Below, in pieces: positions 39,801 to 51,830 of a stretch of 64,000 nucleotides of DNA. This DNA comes from Campylorhamphus procurvoides. Its lineage: Eukaryota; Chordata; Aves; Passeriformes; Dendrocolaptidae. The notes below the pieces were generated by a model that ran no database searches, was not told where the DNA came from, and worked only from the letters and a program-made list of their open reading frames with translations. How positions within the stretch are numbered: the stretch's first letter is position 1; each line of letters starts with the position of its first letter. Position numbers and translations under genes: made by a program. The DNA lies in the NCBI GenBank assembly GCA_013396655.1, contig WBMV01000270.1, positions 730,355-794,354 of the forward strand, given 5' to 3'.

Positions 39801-42800
39801 ATATAAATTACAGTGAAGAAGCTATTGAAATCAGATTTTGAATATGCTTCTTGTCTTTTCCTCATGCCAGACGGTAATGGAAGAACAAGGTTAGCTTAGT
39901 GCAAATCTAAGCACACCTTAAAAAAGAAAAATAATACTAACAGGCTGAAGATGTGTCATATTACTCATTTTATTTGCTCAACATTTTACGAACAAGAAAG
40001 CTCAGCCAATTCATTTCCTGCTCTATATGCTCTGATTTCTGATAATAGGGAGTGAGAGAGGGGATGGCAAAACTAAATATTCTCAGAGATTCTGTCTGTA
40101 CTGATGAAACATTCTTATGTTTCATATGTGGTTTCTTATAAAACCACATAATCTAAAGTGGAAATACATCTTTAGCAACATTCTTCTCTCAAGATTTTAA
40201 AACTTACATTTTATTCTTGAAGTTTATAACATAGAAATAGCTCATTATAAACTTATTTTGCCTGGCAATTACAAGCAAAGTTGGTATTTGAAATGCTTCC
40301 CCTTCCCACTTTATTTTAGAACTAATGATGAAGTTATGCCTTGCTACTCAGAGGTCAGGCAAAAAAGACTTGTTTTAATGAGGAGTTCTTACCAGGTTAT
40401 GCTCCACTGGAAATTTACCTGAACAGGTATATTGTGCATTCCCTTGGCATCAAGTTCAGGACCAGTATACCAACACTTTTAAGTTACCATCACCAAGGCA
40501 AGTTTATTTTCACCAGCATAGTTTACTGCTAAACTGTTTCTGCCACTATTTTGAATTTCAGTTTAAGAAAATCCCATAACCAAACCAATTTTGTCACTAA
40601 AAGACTAAATGCTTCTTCTGTAATTACTCTGAAGCATTTGAAAAAGACGCCAGTACTATAATATTTAAAACACTGTGGTTCTGCAACAATTCTCAGCTGA
40701 AGGCAACCTGAGAACAGTGGTGACCTTTCATGACTTTGGGAAAAGTATGCTACATTTCTATACTCCTCCCATCTACACTCTCAGAATGCCAAGTCACATA
40801 CTATGAAGTAAAAAACTAAGAAAGATTCCTGGTTTGGGTTGTGATGGTTTTTTTTTTAATATAGCTCTGTTCTTTGTACTTATCTTTTTACTGCAGATTC
40901 CGTAGCTTGCAGCTTGTTTCTTTCAAGGTGTTTGCTGCATTCTGCTTGCCAATGAACTTCCAGGGAAACAACAGATGTTATTTAAAAATTTAAAAAGAAA
41001 ATGAAAATCATCCAACCCCTATCCTTCAGTTTCTTTGACTTCCATGCTTAGTGTTTATATTTGTCAGCTTACTTGTATATAATGCAGCTACTTTAAACCT
41101 ACAGGCATCCCCTCCTTGCTTAGCTACACCACTCCCTAACTTCTGTTTCTACATATTCACTATAACATTAACATGAGCAAGAAGACCCACAGGATACATG
41201 TCAAAAAAACGCACTTTCTCTAATTCAGCAACATAAGTGTAATATTCCAGGACTTCAGATTAAACACCTTCCCCTCCCTCAAAACCTAGCATACATGATA
41301 GAGAATAACGGACTGTGAGTGGTATGAAGGTGAGTCAGATATTTTAAGTTTCCATAATACAGGAGTTTGAGGAGATTAAATAAAAACATGTCTTATGCAG
41401 CAACTAAAACACAACATATTGCAGACAAGTGTTGAACGTGCAAAAAAAACCTAGGCAGACTCAAAGACAAATTCAGAGAAAAATAAATCCATCAAGAACT
41501 ATTAAACATATTACAAAAAATATCCCACTTCTAGCTCAGGAAGACCTGAGCTGCAGGTCGCTGAATGGTGGGAAGAGTATCTGAGCACTGTCCTTGTATG
41601 CATCACCTGCAGTCACCATCAGGTAAGGTCAGAAACACCTTTGATTCTTGTATTCATAGAATGATTTCGGTCACAGAGACTTTTAGAGATCACTTTGTTC
41701 CAATTTCCATGCATTGGCAGGGACATCTTTAACTAGATCAGGTTGCAACCCACCAAGGAGCCCACCCAACCTCATCTTGCACACTTCTATGGATGGGGCA
41801 TCCACAACCTCTCTGGAAAACTGGTTCCAGTGTCTCACCACCCTTGTAGTAAAAAATTTCTTCTTTACATCAAATCTAAAGCTACCCTTTTTCAGCTTAA
41901 AAGCGCTATCCTTTGTGCTGTGACTACAGGCAGGTCTTGGTAAAAAGCCTGTTTTCTTACAAGTTCCCTTTGTATATTGAAAGGCTGCAACAGGGTCTCC
42001 TCAGAGTCTTTTCTTCACCAGTTTCAGCAATCCCAGCTCTCTCAGCCTGTCTTCTTCATATGAGATGCGTTCCAGCTCTCTTATCATTTTCATGGCCCCC
42101 CTCTGGACCTGCTTTAATAGATTGACATCTGTCTCCTACTGGGGATCCCAGCACTGGACACCGTACTACAAATGGTCAGTCACGAGAGTGATGAAGAGGG
42201 GGAGAATCACATGCCTTGAACTGCTGATCTTTTTTCTTTTTATGCGGCCAGGACACAACTGGCTTTCTGGGCTGCAAGGGTACATTACCAGCACATACCC
42301 AATTTTTCATCTGCCAATATGTCCAAGTTTTTTTTCACAGAGATGTTCTCAGTCCATTAGTTCATCACCCAATCTGTATTGATATTGGGGATTGCCCCAT
42401 CTCAGGTGCAGGACCTTTCATTTGGCCTTGCTGAAGTACATGATGTTCACACTGGCCCATTTCTCAAGCCTGTCAAGGTCCCTCTGCATGGCATCCCTTT
42501 CCTCAAACACATCAACTGAACCATCCATTTTAGTGCCATCTGCAAACTTGCCGAGGTTGCACTTGATCCCACAATATGATTAACATGGCTACCAGTAGTG
42601 GTCCCCTGAGGAACATCACTGACTACTGATCTCCATTTGGAGATTGAACAATTGATAGCAACTCTCTGACTGTGGCCACCCAGCTACTTCCTTATCCATC
42701 AAGTAGTTTATCTATAAAACCCAAGTATCTCACCGAGTAACTATGTCAAAGTCCTTACCTAAGTCATGGTCAGTGAAGTAGATGATAATCAGCTGCTTTT

Positions 42801-45800
42801 TCTTTACCTATCAATACAGTCACTCTGTCAGAAGACCCCCAGACCTGCCCTTTGCAAAGCCATGTTTGATGAAGACTTGGGACAACATGTTGGCTGTCTC
42901 TAAATCACCTCTGTCAGCCATATGCCATGACATAACTTGTAGGAGGTTTTTTCCATGATCTTACCAGACAGAGATGAGGCTGACTGATTGGTAGTTCTCA
43001 GGGGCCTCCTTTTTAAAAACAGGTGTGATGTTTTCCTTTTCCCAGTCACTATTCCTGAGTGACATACATTTCATCTTATGCATTTTATTCCTATTTAAAG
43101 AAGTTGGTAGAATGTTTCAAACTCTGCTGCAAACTTTGATGCAGAATGATAGTAATATCTAAACAATGTCTTCAATCTTTGAACAGCAAGCCCTAAAACT
43201 AGTGACTGTCACACAAGAAGAGTTAATAAAGATGGAAAGGGAAGAGAAAGCCTTAAAGACAGGCAAAAGCTGGATGCAGACAGATGGGAAAAGGCACAAG
43301 AAATGAAGGAGACCTCAAGGTACTGACAACTGCATAACTACTAATTGCAGCGAAGTGAAAATATTGGTCAAAGAGGGAAATGCCTTAGTAAGTCATATTG
43401 CTACAGAGTATGAAACAGAAGGGCAAAGCTCGCTGCATTTTTAAAGTACTCCAATAAGAACACTCAGCATTGGATTTCATTGTCATTAATAACTGTTTTG
43501 GAGTCCACAGCATACCCTGCAAAAGACTTAAAACTATTCAATTGTAGTAGTGCCAGGCGACAGACTGTTTCACTGAACAGAAGTCATTGCTCCAGGTTAT
43601 TTTGGTGGATGAACTCCAAATTCCCCATAATTCAGGCCACTCATCTTAAAGAAAATGACTTGAACTTGTGTTGCAAGATGATGAAATCTATGACTTTTGC
43701 CTAAAGCACGTAAAAAAGCTTGGAACAAGTATATGTAAAACACCAAGGATTATTTTTCACAACTTTAAAACAAAGGCATCTCATTCACTTTTCTGTGGGA
43801 CAAATACCTCCATCATCATGTAACAAAATTACTTCAAGATGTATAATTAAGGTAGATAGGAGTTTGATGTTACTTTTTTCCTCATAAGAAAGAGTGACTT
43901 ATTCTGAGGGACAAAAAACCCTGAAAAACAACGAACCAAACAAAACCATTTAGCACACCAAAATGAAACTCTTTTATGAACTATATATTTTTCTTAGAAT
44001 CATCTAGTACTAAAGTAAATTTCTTATATTTTAATTATAGCATCTGGACAATTGGAAGGGCCAGAAAACAAACTTTAAAATGGCAAAATGTATCTTATGT
44101 TAAGAAGGGGATGGGAACCAGGTATAGGAATCCTTTGATTTTGCATCTGCAACTCTCACAGCAGAAGCCTTGAAAAAAAAACAAGGGTACTATGCAGTAC
44201 CTGCTTGTCCTCAAGCTCACAGGGGCTAAATTCAGGAGGTCACCACCTATAAAATTCCAGGCTGCCCCCTTCCACAGGCAACCATATACAAAACAACAAG
44301 TCACATAGCATAGATAGTTTACTTCGTACAGAACTATCTTGCTTTTTAAAAGGCCATGACAATACTGATCTCACAGGAATGCTGGTATTTGTAGATCACT
44401 TTTCAAGTAAACACAGTTGCTTTTATGTAGTCTGTTATTTGATTAGCTCTTAAAAAATTGTTTAAGTATCTGGTTTTAAGGCTCAGAAACTTAGTTTTTA
44501 TCTTCTCATCCAGCTTTCTTCTGTACATTTAATTACTCCTTTGACTGATACTTTGTACATCTTAACAACATTTCAGAGAACCACAGAATGGTGTAGACTG
44601 TAAGGGACCTCTGGAAAGCATCTGGTCCCACCACCCTGCTCAAGCTGGGCCACCTCCAGAAAGTTATCCAGGACCATGTCCAGACAGCTTTTGAATATCT
44701 CCAAAGATGAAGAGTCCACAACTTCTCTGGGCAACCTGTGTCAGTGCTCAGTTGTTCTCACAGTAAGAGTGTAATTTTCCTCTGCATCACTAATATTGAA
44801 GGAGCTCTCCCTCAGACTGGAAAAGGAATGGCTGTGAGAACTTCTCTGCTTTGCCTTGCTTTTTGATTATATGTAACATACAACCCAAAGCATTATACTT
44901 ACCAAAATCAGTATTTGATCTTTTAACTGAAAAACACACAAAAAGAATCCCCAAATACACATATATCTTTCTGGGTTTATAGTAGATTTTGAGTAACAAA
45001 AGTTAGAAAAAGCAGACCAAAATATAATATTTACTAGATGATTTTAATATTTTTTTCCTCACAATGTGAAATTTCTCTCTTTTGGAATTTAGAATCCATT
45101 TGACAAAACAAAAAAAAACAAAAAGACAAGAAAAAAGTACCTAAATTACCTCACTGTGGAAATAACTAAGAAAACTACTAGTTATTCACTACTAGTTATT
45201 CACGGAACAGAAACATGACACAAATAAAAGAACAATTATTTATTGTGATTTTTAAAGCTTTTTTCCTAGAAACTCAATTGTCTTGATCAAAGGGGCTTGA
45301 CTGAAGGACAAAGTAACTTCTGTTTCACTAACAAAGTCAGAGCACTTCAATCAATACATGCCTTCTCCTTAACATTTTCTGGACATTCTCCATATGGCTC
45401 ATGTCTAACACCTACTTCCACTGCTCATTTTTGGCAAATGATCCACTTCTGGAGAGTTCAACTTATTTTCAAGACACTTTACACTGGCAAGCTCAGGTAC
45501 TGTTACCTGCAGACACTGAGGTAACAACTGTTTATTTTTTCAAAAGGTTTGCTGTAAGAATAATGAAAAAACCCATTTAAAATAAAACCCAGCAAATCTG
45601 AGTTAGTAAATAGCCCTGATCAAGTAGGCTTACTCTTTTTAAGTGACAAGTGAAGTTTAGATCTTAGCGTGCTTGTAATTTTTTATTTCATAACCATTAT
45701 TTCCTTGAAATCTTAATATAGCATTAAGGACTGCACATCATGGTCTTCACTTTCTTTTCCATGGTACTATGTCTCCCATTTCCAGAGTGTAGCATTAAGA

Positions 45801-48800
45801 AGTTTCACAAGAGAGAAGTAGAGATAAGAGAAGGAAATTGTAACAATCGCTTGCATTCACAAAGCTTGTTCTTTCTCCAAAACCTCACATCTTGGAGGAG
45901 CAATAGTACCTTATTGACTAAGGAAAGGAGAAAAGCTCAGAAGATGATTGTAAGGGTGGAGCACCTCTCCCATGAGGAAAGGCTGACAGAAACGGGGTCA
46001 TTCAGTCTGGTGAAAAGGCTCTGAAGAGACCTTATAGCACCCTCCAGTAACACCTAAAGGGGCTACTCCAGTAGTACCTAAAGGGGCTACAGGAAAGTTG
46101 GAGAGAAACTTTCTACAAGGGCAAGTAGCGATAGGACAAGAGGAAATGGCCTTAAACTGAAAGAGGGTAGGTTTAGATTAGACATAAGAAAGAGGGTCTT
46201 TACAATGACGTGGCAAAATACTAGAACAGGTTTTCCAGAGAGGTGGTTGATGCCCCAATTCTGGAAACATACAAGGTCAGGTTGGATGGGGCTCTGAGCA
46301 ACTTGATCTAGTTGAACCCTGATCACTACAGGGGATTGAACTAGATGATCTTTAAATGTCCCTTTCAATCCAAACTCCTCTATGATTCTACAATTCACTG
46401 CAGTCAGCATAAAATTAGAAGTGCTACAGAAACAGCCATAAGGCCTACCTGGAGCAGGGTGCAGGGAAGTGGGAATGGTGGAGAGGAATTCATTGGTCAC
46501 AAAGCTTAAGTCTAGTTAACATACAAACACTGTATGACTAAGGCTTGGCTTGTCCAGGACCATGCTTGTGACTCATTCCCCTTCTTTCATCCTCAATTAC
46601 AAATCTCAATCCCTTTGTTTTCCAAAAGACATCATATGTGAACAGAGGTAAGGTCAATATAACCAAGAGGGATGAGACTCATAACCTCATGCTCTAATAC
46701 TTGCTAGTGTGTATTAAACACCTGTACACCATTAGTAAGAAGGGAAAAAACTGCATGCAGAAAGGTTCTTCCTGTAGCCCCAAATCTAGGTTGTTCCTAA
46801 AGCAGGCTTCCTATGAAGACTCCAGTATCAAACCAGAGATTCCTGTCTCATAACAATGGTCAACCAGCACCCTCCCATCAAGAAAAAAAATGTTCCAAGG
46901 CAAACAGGACTGCAAGAGGTAGCAGCTAGTCAGCTCCTGCAAACCAAAACTTCTTTTTGAACCATTACTAAACACCAGGTCAAGATTTCAATTCTGATTA
47001 CCCAGATTAACATTTCTGTGATACTCCTTAAACAAGCCAGGTTTAGCTCTTAGTATTTCAAAGTGCCATCAAATGCCAAAAAGTACCATAACAGATGAAA
47101 TTCTTCCAATGGCAAATTTCTTATTATCAAACTATGTTTAGTCTCCTCAAAAATATTTCTATTAAAGAGCACAATTCTTTGCCCAGTTAAACATTTCTCT
47201 TAACACATGATTAAAGAAACCAAACAGTTTAAAAGTCAATATGATACTTAGATTTGCTTATGCAGACTGCACAGTAGTTAAACATAAGGTTTTTTCTTAG
47301 TTTTATAGTAAAAAACTATGCCTGCAGTCAGGTTGTTGTTAAGACAAGAGTTTACTGTAACTACCACAACAGCAGACTTTAATTGTATGACAAACCCAAG
47401 CTTATGTAAGCAGTTATCAAGCTGGCAAAGAAAACCCCTACCTAAATCAAGTTTTATCTGAAACATTAAAAGTTGGCCAATTTTACATATAAAGTTGCTC
47501 TTGTGGGACACTGCAGAGACCTTGCACAGTATTTACCATAGAACTAAGCTCAGTTATGCAGCCTAGAGCCCTTTAATAGCTCCTTTCCCAACTATTAGAC
47601 CAGCATAACCAAAAAGGCATTTCATAATACATATCAAAAGTTCATCAGCAAGTAGAGGTACAATTTACCAGTTGTTTTTATTTTTTTTTAAAGATAAGTC
47701 ACAGAAAGTATGCTGTACATGAGCACACCTTATTCAACTCAATCTCTTGAGAATTTAAACTTTTAAGGGAACAATTAGTGAGTTAGTGTAGAATGCAACG
47801 AGTAGTTCCATACAAATGCATGCCAGAACACAAGATACCCCAACTCACATAGTGTCATTTTTCTCATTCTACATCCCCCATACAGAGATTAGGAACACTG
47901 CCTGGTTGAAAAAAGCTTTTTCTTGTTGTTTTTCAAACATATAAAAGTTCTAACAATAAAATCTCATGTTTGCCTCAGCAGCCTACAAGCTTTAGTAAGA
48001 TGGAGGACAGAATCATTTAAGTATAGTTTATCAAACAGTTCCATTTTAATTGACATAGCTGCCAATATTAGCTCAATGTGTAGCAAAAATTTCAGCTATT
48101 TTAAAATCTGAATTTTAGTTGTAAGTGTAAGATATTTCCTCACAGTTAAGGGTTTAATGTTTATTACAGAAAATTCTGAAGAAAGTGATAATTTAAAACC
48201 ATCTAGTATTCTTGTAATAGTAAAAAAGCGCCAAAAAACACAATCACCCACCACAAACAAAACAAAAAAACCAGAAACAAACCCAAAACAAATTTTGTTA
48301 GACCACTCACCTGCAACGCTGGTAATGGTAACAGGAACTCCTTGAACTTGAACTCCTGCAGCGCTCAGGTTGGCAACACTTACTGTTTGAAGATTAGGTA
48401 CTGAAGCAAGCTGCGCAGCGTTCAGAGTAATGGGGGTACCAGCAACAGCCACCGGAGCAATCTGGGCAATGGTCGTGCCACCACTTGAAGACACAGGGGT
48501 AATGGTGAGTTGTTGCGGTAACCCAGCATTCTGAACTTGAAGATTTGAAAGGCTTTGCAGATTCTGAACCTGCACAGTTTGCCAGCTGATCTGTCCAGAT
48601 GGTGTTAAAGTTGGAGCCCTGATGAGCACCTGAGTTGGGCTCACTGCCTGCAGCTGAACGTTCTGCAAAGGCTGCTGCTGGATGGTCTGTATAGTCTGCC
48701 CTGACTGGAGCTGAAATGACTGTGGAGGAATGGCCTGAATAATTTGCTGCTGAGGCTGCTGGATCTGTATCTGCTGCAGAATAGGCTGACCTACGATTTG

Positions 48801-50437
48801 GACCTGCTGAAGGGAACCTGACTGATCCTGCACACTCTGTAGTCCATTGGACTGAAGCTGACTGGAGCTTTGGGCTTCAGAGTCTGTAGCAGTTGTTTGA
48901 GGTTCTTCAGTTGCCTGCTCTGAACTGCTGCCTGCTGTGCTTGTGTATTGGCCTGTTTCTGCAGAGCTTACCAAGGTGTCACTGCTAGTCAAAGTTGTTG
49001 AGGCAGTGGTCGTAGCGGTGGAAGATGAGGAAGGAGACTCTGGCATGGTACTACCAGAGGCAGAAGTGACAGGCGTAGATGCTAACTGATTTCCGTTGGT
49101 AACGCTGCTCTCAGTAGACTGGCCACCTTGTCCAGAACTTCCTCCAGCAGCAACATTGTTAATGACAGGCAAAGCCAGGGTTACCCCACCAATGTTTATA
49201 GGTAAGGTTGTCACAACTTGTGCCTGAGTACCAGGAATAGTTTGCAGTTGCAGTGGTATGGAAACACCAGGCCTAATTTGGACTGGAACTGTCTGATTTG
49301 CTAGGTTTTGAGCAATAACATTCCCCGAAGCTGTCCTGTTTGCAGTTGTGAGGATAGCTTGATTATTCCCTGCAGGAATAAGCTGAATTTGACCCTGTAT
49401 GTCTTGTAGACCTGTAGTGTTAGATGGATTGGCTTGACCTTCTGATGCCTGAATCTGTGGGATCACTTGGTATTGGACACTACCACTTGGATTTTGTACT
49501 TGAATGACTTGGAACTGTCCAGGGCTTGTTGCAGAAGAATTGCCTGATTTGGTTTTTGAAGGAGATGCACTTCCATTGTTACTGCTGGAGGGACTCGCTG
49601 CACTTGAAGCAACGGAAGATCCTTGCTGAGCAACATTATTTTCTTTTGAAGCAGGAGCAGCAGCAACAAGCTGCCAAGCGTTTCCAGCAAGCTGAGTTGT
49701 TACCAATTCCAATTGCTGTGGCTGATTCTGAAGCTGCACCAAACCTTGATTTGGATCTATAATAATCTGCTGCTGTCCAGTTCCTTGATTCTCACCAGGA
49801 GTTCCTATTTTGCTGCAAGTGGCAGCTAACAAAGCCAGAGGTGAAGGCTGAGAATCCTGTCCGTAAAGAGGGAAAATACAACGAATTCAGAAGAGCATGA
49901 GTTTAAACCACCAGAAGTGAACATTAAGGTTTATACAGGAAGCAGAAAAAAAAAAGAAAGTGCTTCTGCATAGAGACCAATGATACAGCTCTGAACAAGG
50001 AAGTATGAATTGCTGTAAATAATATTTAAACAAAAAAAGTCCTTAATTATCGATGAATATGTGACAGCTAGGACCTCAACTGCATGCCCAATTCAGTCTT
50101 TTTTCCCCTCTAAAATAAAGAAAAAATTAATAAATGTTTCTCTTACATGTAAAGACGCTGTTCCTGCAAAATGCAATCAAATAAACATGTCCAGGCAGTA
50201 AAAATATTGCACCCAACCAACTGTGTTTCATCCAAGCCAGAGAAAGATGCCCTGAGCCGGAAATGCTGTTAGCCGAACATTTCATTTTAAATGCTAATAG
50301 TCTGGGCACTTCCCTATTCGGGTGTGTGTTCTTTACCTGTGAGCCTCCAGTTTTCCCTTTTTTATTATTATTGTTGTTATTCTCTGCCTCGGGAGATTTC
50401 TCTCCCTCTGTGGGCATAGTTTCCTCCTTCTTTTGAT
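30618..50437 (-). CDS. SP4: SP4 transcription factor gene, visible coding span (exons 2-6)
   Basis: SP4 is a nuclear Sp/KLF-family activator that binds GC and GT boxes and is best known in neurons. Five coding exons join in a consistent phase: 50337-50437, 48311-49856, 32347-32575, 31913-32112 and 30618-30865. All introns have GT donors and AG acceptors. The product would be about 776 residues if exon 1 encodes only Met-Ser plus one base, close to the human length (about 784). Order: acidic/Asn-rich N-terminus, SPLALLA Sp box, long Gln/Ser/Thr-rich activation region, Btd box (CSCPNC), three C2H2 fingers, short tail ending NMEEF. It is SP4 and not SP1 or SP3 because the start ([12 protein letters not shown]) and the tail after the fingers ([17 protein letters not shown]) are SP4-specific. 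No coding lesion is visible. Exon 1 and the promoter are hidden by the N gap at 50711-51626. Confidence 0.97.
31913..32112 (-). CDS. SP4: SP4 coding exon 5 (zinc fingers 1 and 2)
   Basis: The 200-nt exon encodes about residues 628-695. Finger 1 has Cys641, Cys646, His659 and His663 with recognition helix [12 protein letters not shown]. Finger 2 has Cys671, Cys676, His689 and His693 with helix [12 protein letters not shown]. All zinc ligands and the base-contact residues (KHA/RER pattern of Sp proteins) are present, and the HTGERPF linker is intact. The acceptor is tttttag and the donor ACAG|gttggt. Just after the exon 4 junction the sequence reads R-S-S-N where I recall R-G-S-N in human, a conservative change outside the fingers. 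Confidence 0.97.
32347..32575 (-). CDS. SP4: SP4 coding exon 4 (linker and Btd box)
   Basis: The exon is 229 nt, with acceptor ttttacag before 32575 and donor AAG|gtaaat at 32346. It begins by completing the split Gly codon, then reads [20 protein letters not shown] and ends [15 protein letters not shown]. The CSCPNC element is the buttonhead (Btd) box that precedes the zinc fingers in Sp proteins and separates them from KLFs. It ends two bases into an Arg codon, in phase with the next exon 234 bp downstream. It lies 15.7 kb from exon 3. Confidence 0.96.
33120..33735 (+). mobile_element. CR1 fragment, distal ORF2, antisense in SP4 intron 3
   Basis: Read on the plus strand in shifting frames it gives CR1 ORF2-like strings ([23 protein letters not shown], then the region corresponding to the conserved C-terminus), and ends at gccactgaaacaggctctcc. 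It is heavily mutated and non-coding. Confidence 0.85.
35557..35625. repeat. Compound AT/GATA/CATA microsatellite
   Basis: Low-complexity sequence in SP4 intron 3 with ATATAT, GATGGATGATAGATAGATA and TACATACATACATA units in succession. Confidence 0.8.
38866..38945 (-). mobile_element. Short CR1-like 3' tail
   Basis: tatagaatcacaaaagcagg followed by aatctctaagatccaaacc resembles the reverse-complement CR1 terminus. Short and diverged. Confidence 0.45.
39615..39690 (-). mobile_element. CR1 3' tail fragment
   Basis: gcacagaatatcccgagtta, then gaaaggacccacaagcatcg and agtccagcttctggctctgc match a CR1 subfamily terminus in reverse orientation. Confidence 0.8.
41650..43065 (-). mobile_element. 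CR1 LINE, 1.4 kb with reverse-transcriptase remnant
   Basis: The longest mobile element in the window. The minus strand starts with [20 protein letters not shown] near 43060, the CR1 RT entry motif (consensus FKKG...NYRPVSL), continues through the RT and thumb regions, and ends with the 3' terminus catagaatgatttcgg at about 41655. Frames are broken by stops and shifts, so it is inactive. It lies in SP4 intron 3 in the same orientation as the gene. Confidence 0.93.
44575..44800 (-). mobile_element. CR1 3' fragment
   Basis: Reverse orientation: accacagaatggtgtagact, then aagggacctctggaaagcat, cacaacttctctgggcaacc and tgtcagtgctcagttgttct. It belongs to a CR1 subfamily different from the 41650 copy. 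Confidence 0.88.
45920..46395 (+). mobile_element. CR1 3' end, antisense in SP4 intron 3
   Basis: Plus-strand CR1 from ggtggagcacctctcccatg through gataggacaagaggaaatgg and ctagatgatctttaaatgtc to the terminal ctatgattctacaatt. There is a short local duplication of a cctaaaggggctac unit at about 46053-46091. Confidence 0.92.
48311..49856 (-). CDS. SP4: SP4 coding exon 3 (Gln-rich transactivation region)
   Basis: This 1546-nt exon starts in phase 0 after an acag acceptor ([18 protein letters not shown], the Sp box) and ends with the first base of a Gly codon at donor GCAG|gtgagt. It covers about residues 37-552. It encodes two Gln-rich stretches separated by a Ser/Thr-rich block, including [16 protein letters not shown] and [15 protein letters not shown]; the latter matches the 9-residue activation motif shared by SP1-SP4. 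There is no stop or frameshift. The open frame runs on past the donor into intron 3 (to about 48096), but that extension (EWSNKICFG...) has no similarity to SP4 and is intronic read-through. Confidence 0.97.
50337..50437 (-). CDS. SP4: SP4 coding exon 2 (acidic/Asn-rich N-terminus)
   Basis: The exon is 101 nt, with acceptor tttttgcag before 50437 and donor CAG|gtaaag at 50336. Its first two bases complete an Asp codon whose G must come from exon 1, giving [16 protein letters not shown], then six Asn codons and KKGKTGGSQ. This matches the human N-terminus (MSDQKKEE...), so the missing exon should end ATG-AGN-G. The Asn run is longer than the three residues recalled for human SP4 and is encoded by an AAY-rich microsatellite-like stretch. 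The Met within ETMPTEGEK could act as an internal start, but the conserved DQKKEE in front of it argues that translation begins upstream in the gap. Confidence 0.93.
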
Positions 50438-50710
50438 CTGCAAAAATATCAAGTGTAACAGGTTAATTATTCACCTTCATGTATACAATAACAAAAGCTA
50501 CGAGCATATCCTTTTCGGTTCCCAGCTTGTCGCCTTTGCCTCTTCATAAAAACAACAGTACAAATCATTATTACAAAAGAACGAGTCCTAAGAAACGTGG
50601 TTCGAAACCCAACCCATGGGGGCTGGAGAGTTAACACCCAAAAAGGGGAGGTTTGGTTTCCTCTCCCAGAGACAGCAGGAAAAAACCACCCACAACCCTC
50701 CTCCTCCTCC

Positions 50711-51626
50711 NNNNNNNNNNNNNNNNNNNNNNNNNNNNNNNNNNNNNNNNNNNNNNNNNNNNNNNNNNNNNNNNNNNNNNNNNNNNNNNNNNNNNNNNNN
50801 NNNNNNNNNNNNNNNNNNNNNNNNNNNNNNNNNNNNNNNNNNNNNNNNNNNNNNNNNNNNNNNNNNNNNNNNNNNNNNNNNNNNNNNNNNNNNNNNNNNN
50901 NNNNNNNNNNNNNNNNNNNNNNNNNNNNNNNNNNNNNNNNNNNNNNNNNNNNNNNNNNNNNNNNNNNNNNNNNNNNNNNNNNNNNNNNNNNNNNNNNNNN
51001 NNNNNNNNNNNNNNNNNNNNNNNNNNNNNNNNNNNNNNNNNNNNNNNNNNNNNNNNNNNNNNNNNNNNNNNNNNNNNNNNNNNNNNNNNNNNNNNNNNNN
51101 NNNNNNNNNNNNNNNNNNNNNNNNNNNNNNNNNNNNNNNNNNNNNNNNNNNNNNNNNNNNNNNNNNNNNNNNNNNNNNNNNNNNNNNNNNNNNNNNNNNN
51201 NNNNNNNNNNNNNNNNNNNNNNNNNNNNNNNNNNNNNNNNNNNNNNNNNNNNNNNNNNNNNNNNNNNNNNNNNNNNNNNNNNNNNNNNNNNNNNNNNNNN
51301 NNNNNNNNNNNNNNNNNNNNNNNNNNNNNNNNNNNNNNNNNNNNNNNNNNNNNNNNNNNNNNNNNNNNNNNNNNNNNNNNNNNNNNNNNNNNNNNNNNNN
51401 NNNNNNNNNNNNNNNNNNNNNNNNNNNNNNNNNNNNNNNNNNNNNNNNNNNNNNNNNNNNNNNNNNNNNNNNNNNNNNNNNNNNNNNNNNNNNNNNNNNN
51501 NNNNNNNNNNNNNNNNNNNNNNNNNNNNNNNNNNNNNNNNNNNNNNNNNNNNNNNNNNNNNNNNNNNNNNNNNNNNNNNNNNNNNNNNNNNNNNNNNNNN
51601 NNNNNNNNNNNNNNNNNNNNNNNNNN
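50711..51626. other. Assembly gap (916 Ns) over SP4 exon 1/promoter
   Basis: An uninterrupted run of N. The left flank ends in a CTCCTCCTCC tract and the right flank is very GC-rich, which suggests a high-GC, hard-to-sequence CpG island. From the phase of exon 2, the missing SP4 initiator codon should lie here or immediately beside it. Apparent ORFs crossing this interval are artefacts of untranslated N. Confidence 0.98.
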
Positions 51627-51830
51627 TGTAGTTATGGCAGCGGCGCATGCGCATCGCGGGCGGCGAGGGCGCTGTGTCTGGCAGGTGCTGGCGGCGAAGG
51701 CCGGACCGGGCCGGGAGAGCGGGGACGGGAACAGGCCGGGTGAACGCGTGGCCTCGCTGCAGATCCACGGAGCGAGAGTCAGTCCCCAGCGCCCTGTGGC
51801 GGTCTAGGCTGGCCGTCGCTGGATTCAAAC
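51627..51830 (-). promoter_or_regulatory. SP4: CpG-rich right flank of the SP4 promoter island
   Basis: About 200 bases dense in CpG (for example cgcgggcggcgagggcgctg), in contrast to the AT-rich surroundings, next to the gap that hides SP4 exon 1. It contains a perfect palindromic NRF1 consensus, GCGCATGCGC, at 51643-51652. The position fits a TATA-less CpG-island promoter for SP4 on the minus strand; divergent initiation to the right is possible but unsupported. The island's true extent is unknown because of the gap. Confidence 0.65.
51643..51652. promoter_or_regulatory. NRF1-type palindrome GCGCATGCGC
   Basis: An exact match to the palindromic NRF1 (nuclear respiratory factor 1) consensus in the CpG-rich flank of the SP4 promoter gap. 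NRF1 sites are typical of CpG-island promoters, usually close to the start site. Function here is inferred from sequence and position only. Confidence 0.6.

Larger units (their letters stand above)
30866..48310 (-). other. SP4: SP4 introns 3-5
   Basis: Intron 5 (30866-31912) and intron 4 (32113-32346) are short and free of recognizable repeats. Intron 3 (32576-48310, 15.7 kb) carries six CR1 pieces in both orientations, one compound microsatellite and a single N at 38185. No nested gene was found. Confidence 0.85.

Noticed and set aside
46087..46500. 137-codon minus-strand open frame
   Set aside because: It is antisense to the CR1 element at 45920-46395 and encodes nothing recognizable.
48096..48310. 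Extension of the SP4 exon 3 open frame beyond the donor
   Set aside because: The reading frame runs into intron 3 by chance. A good donor (GCAG|gtgagt), phase agreement with exon 4 and the loss of SP4 similarity all place the exon end at 48311.
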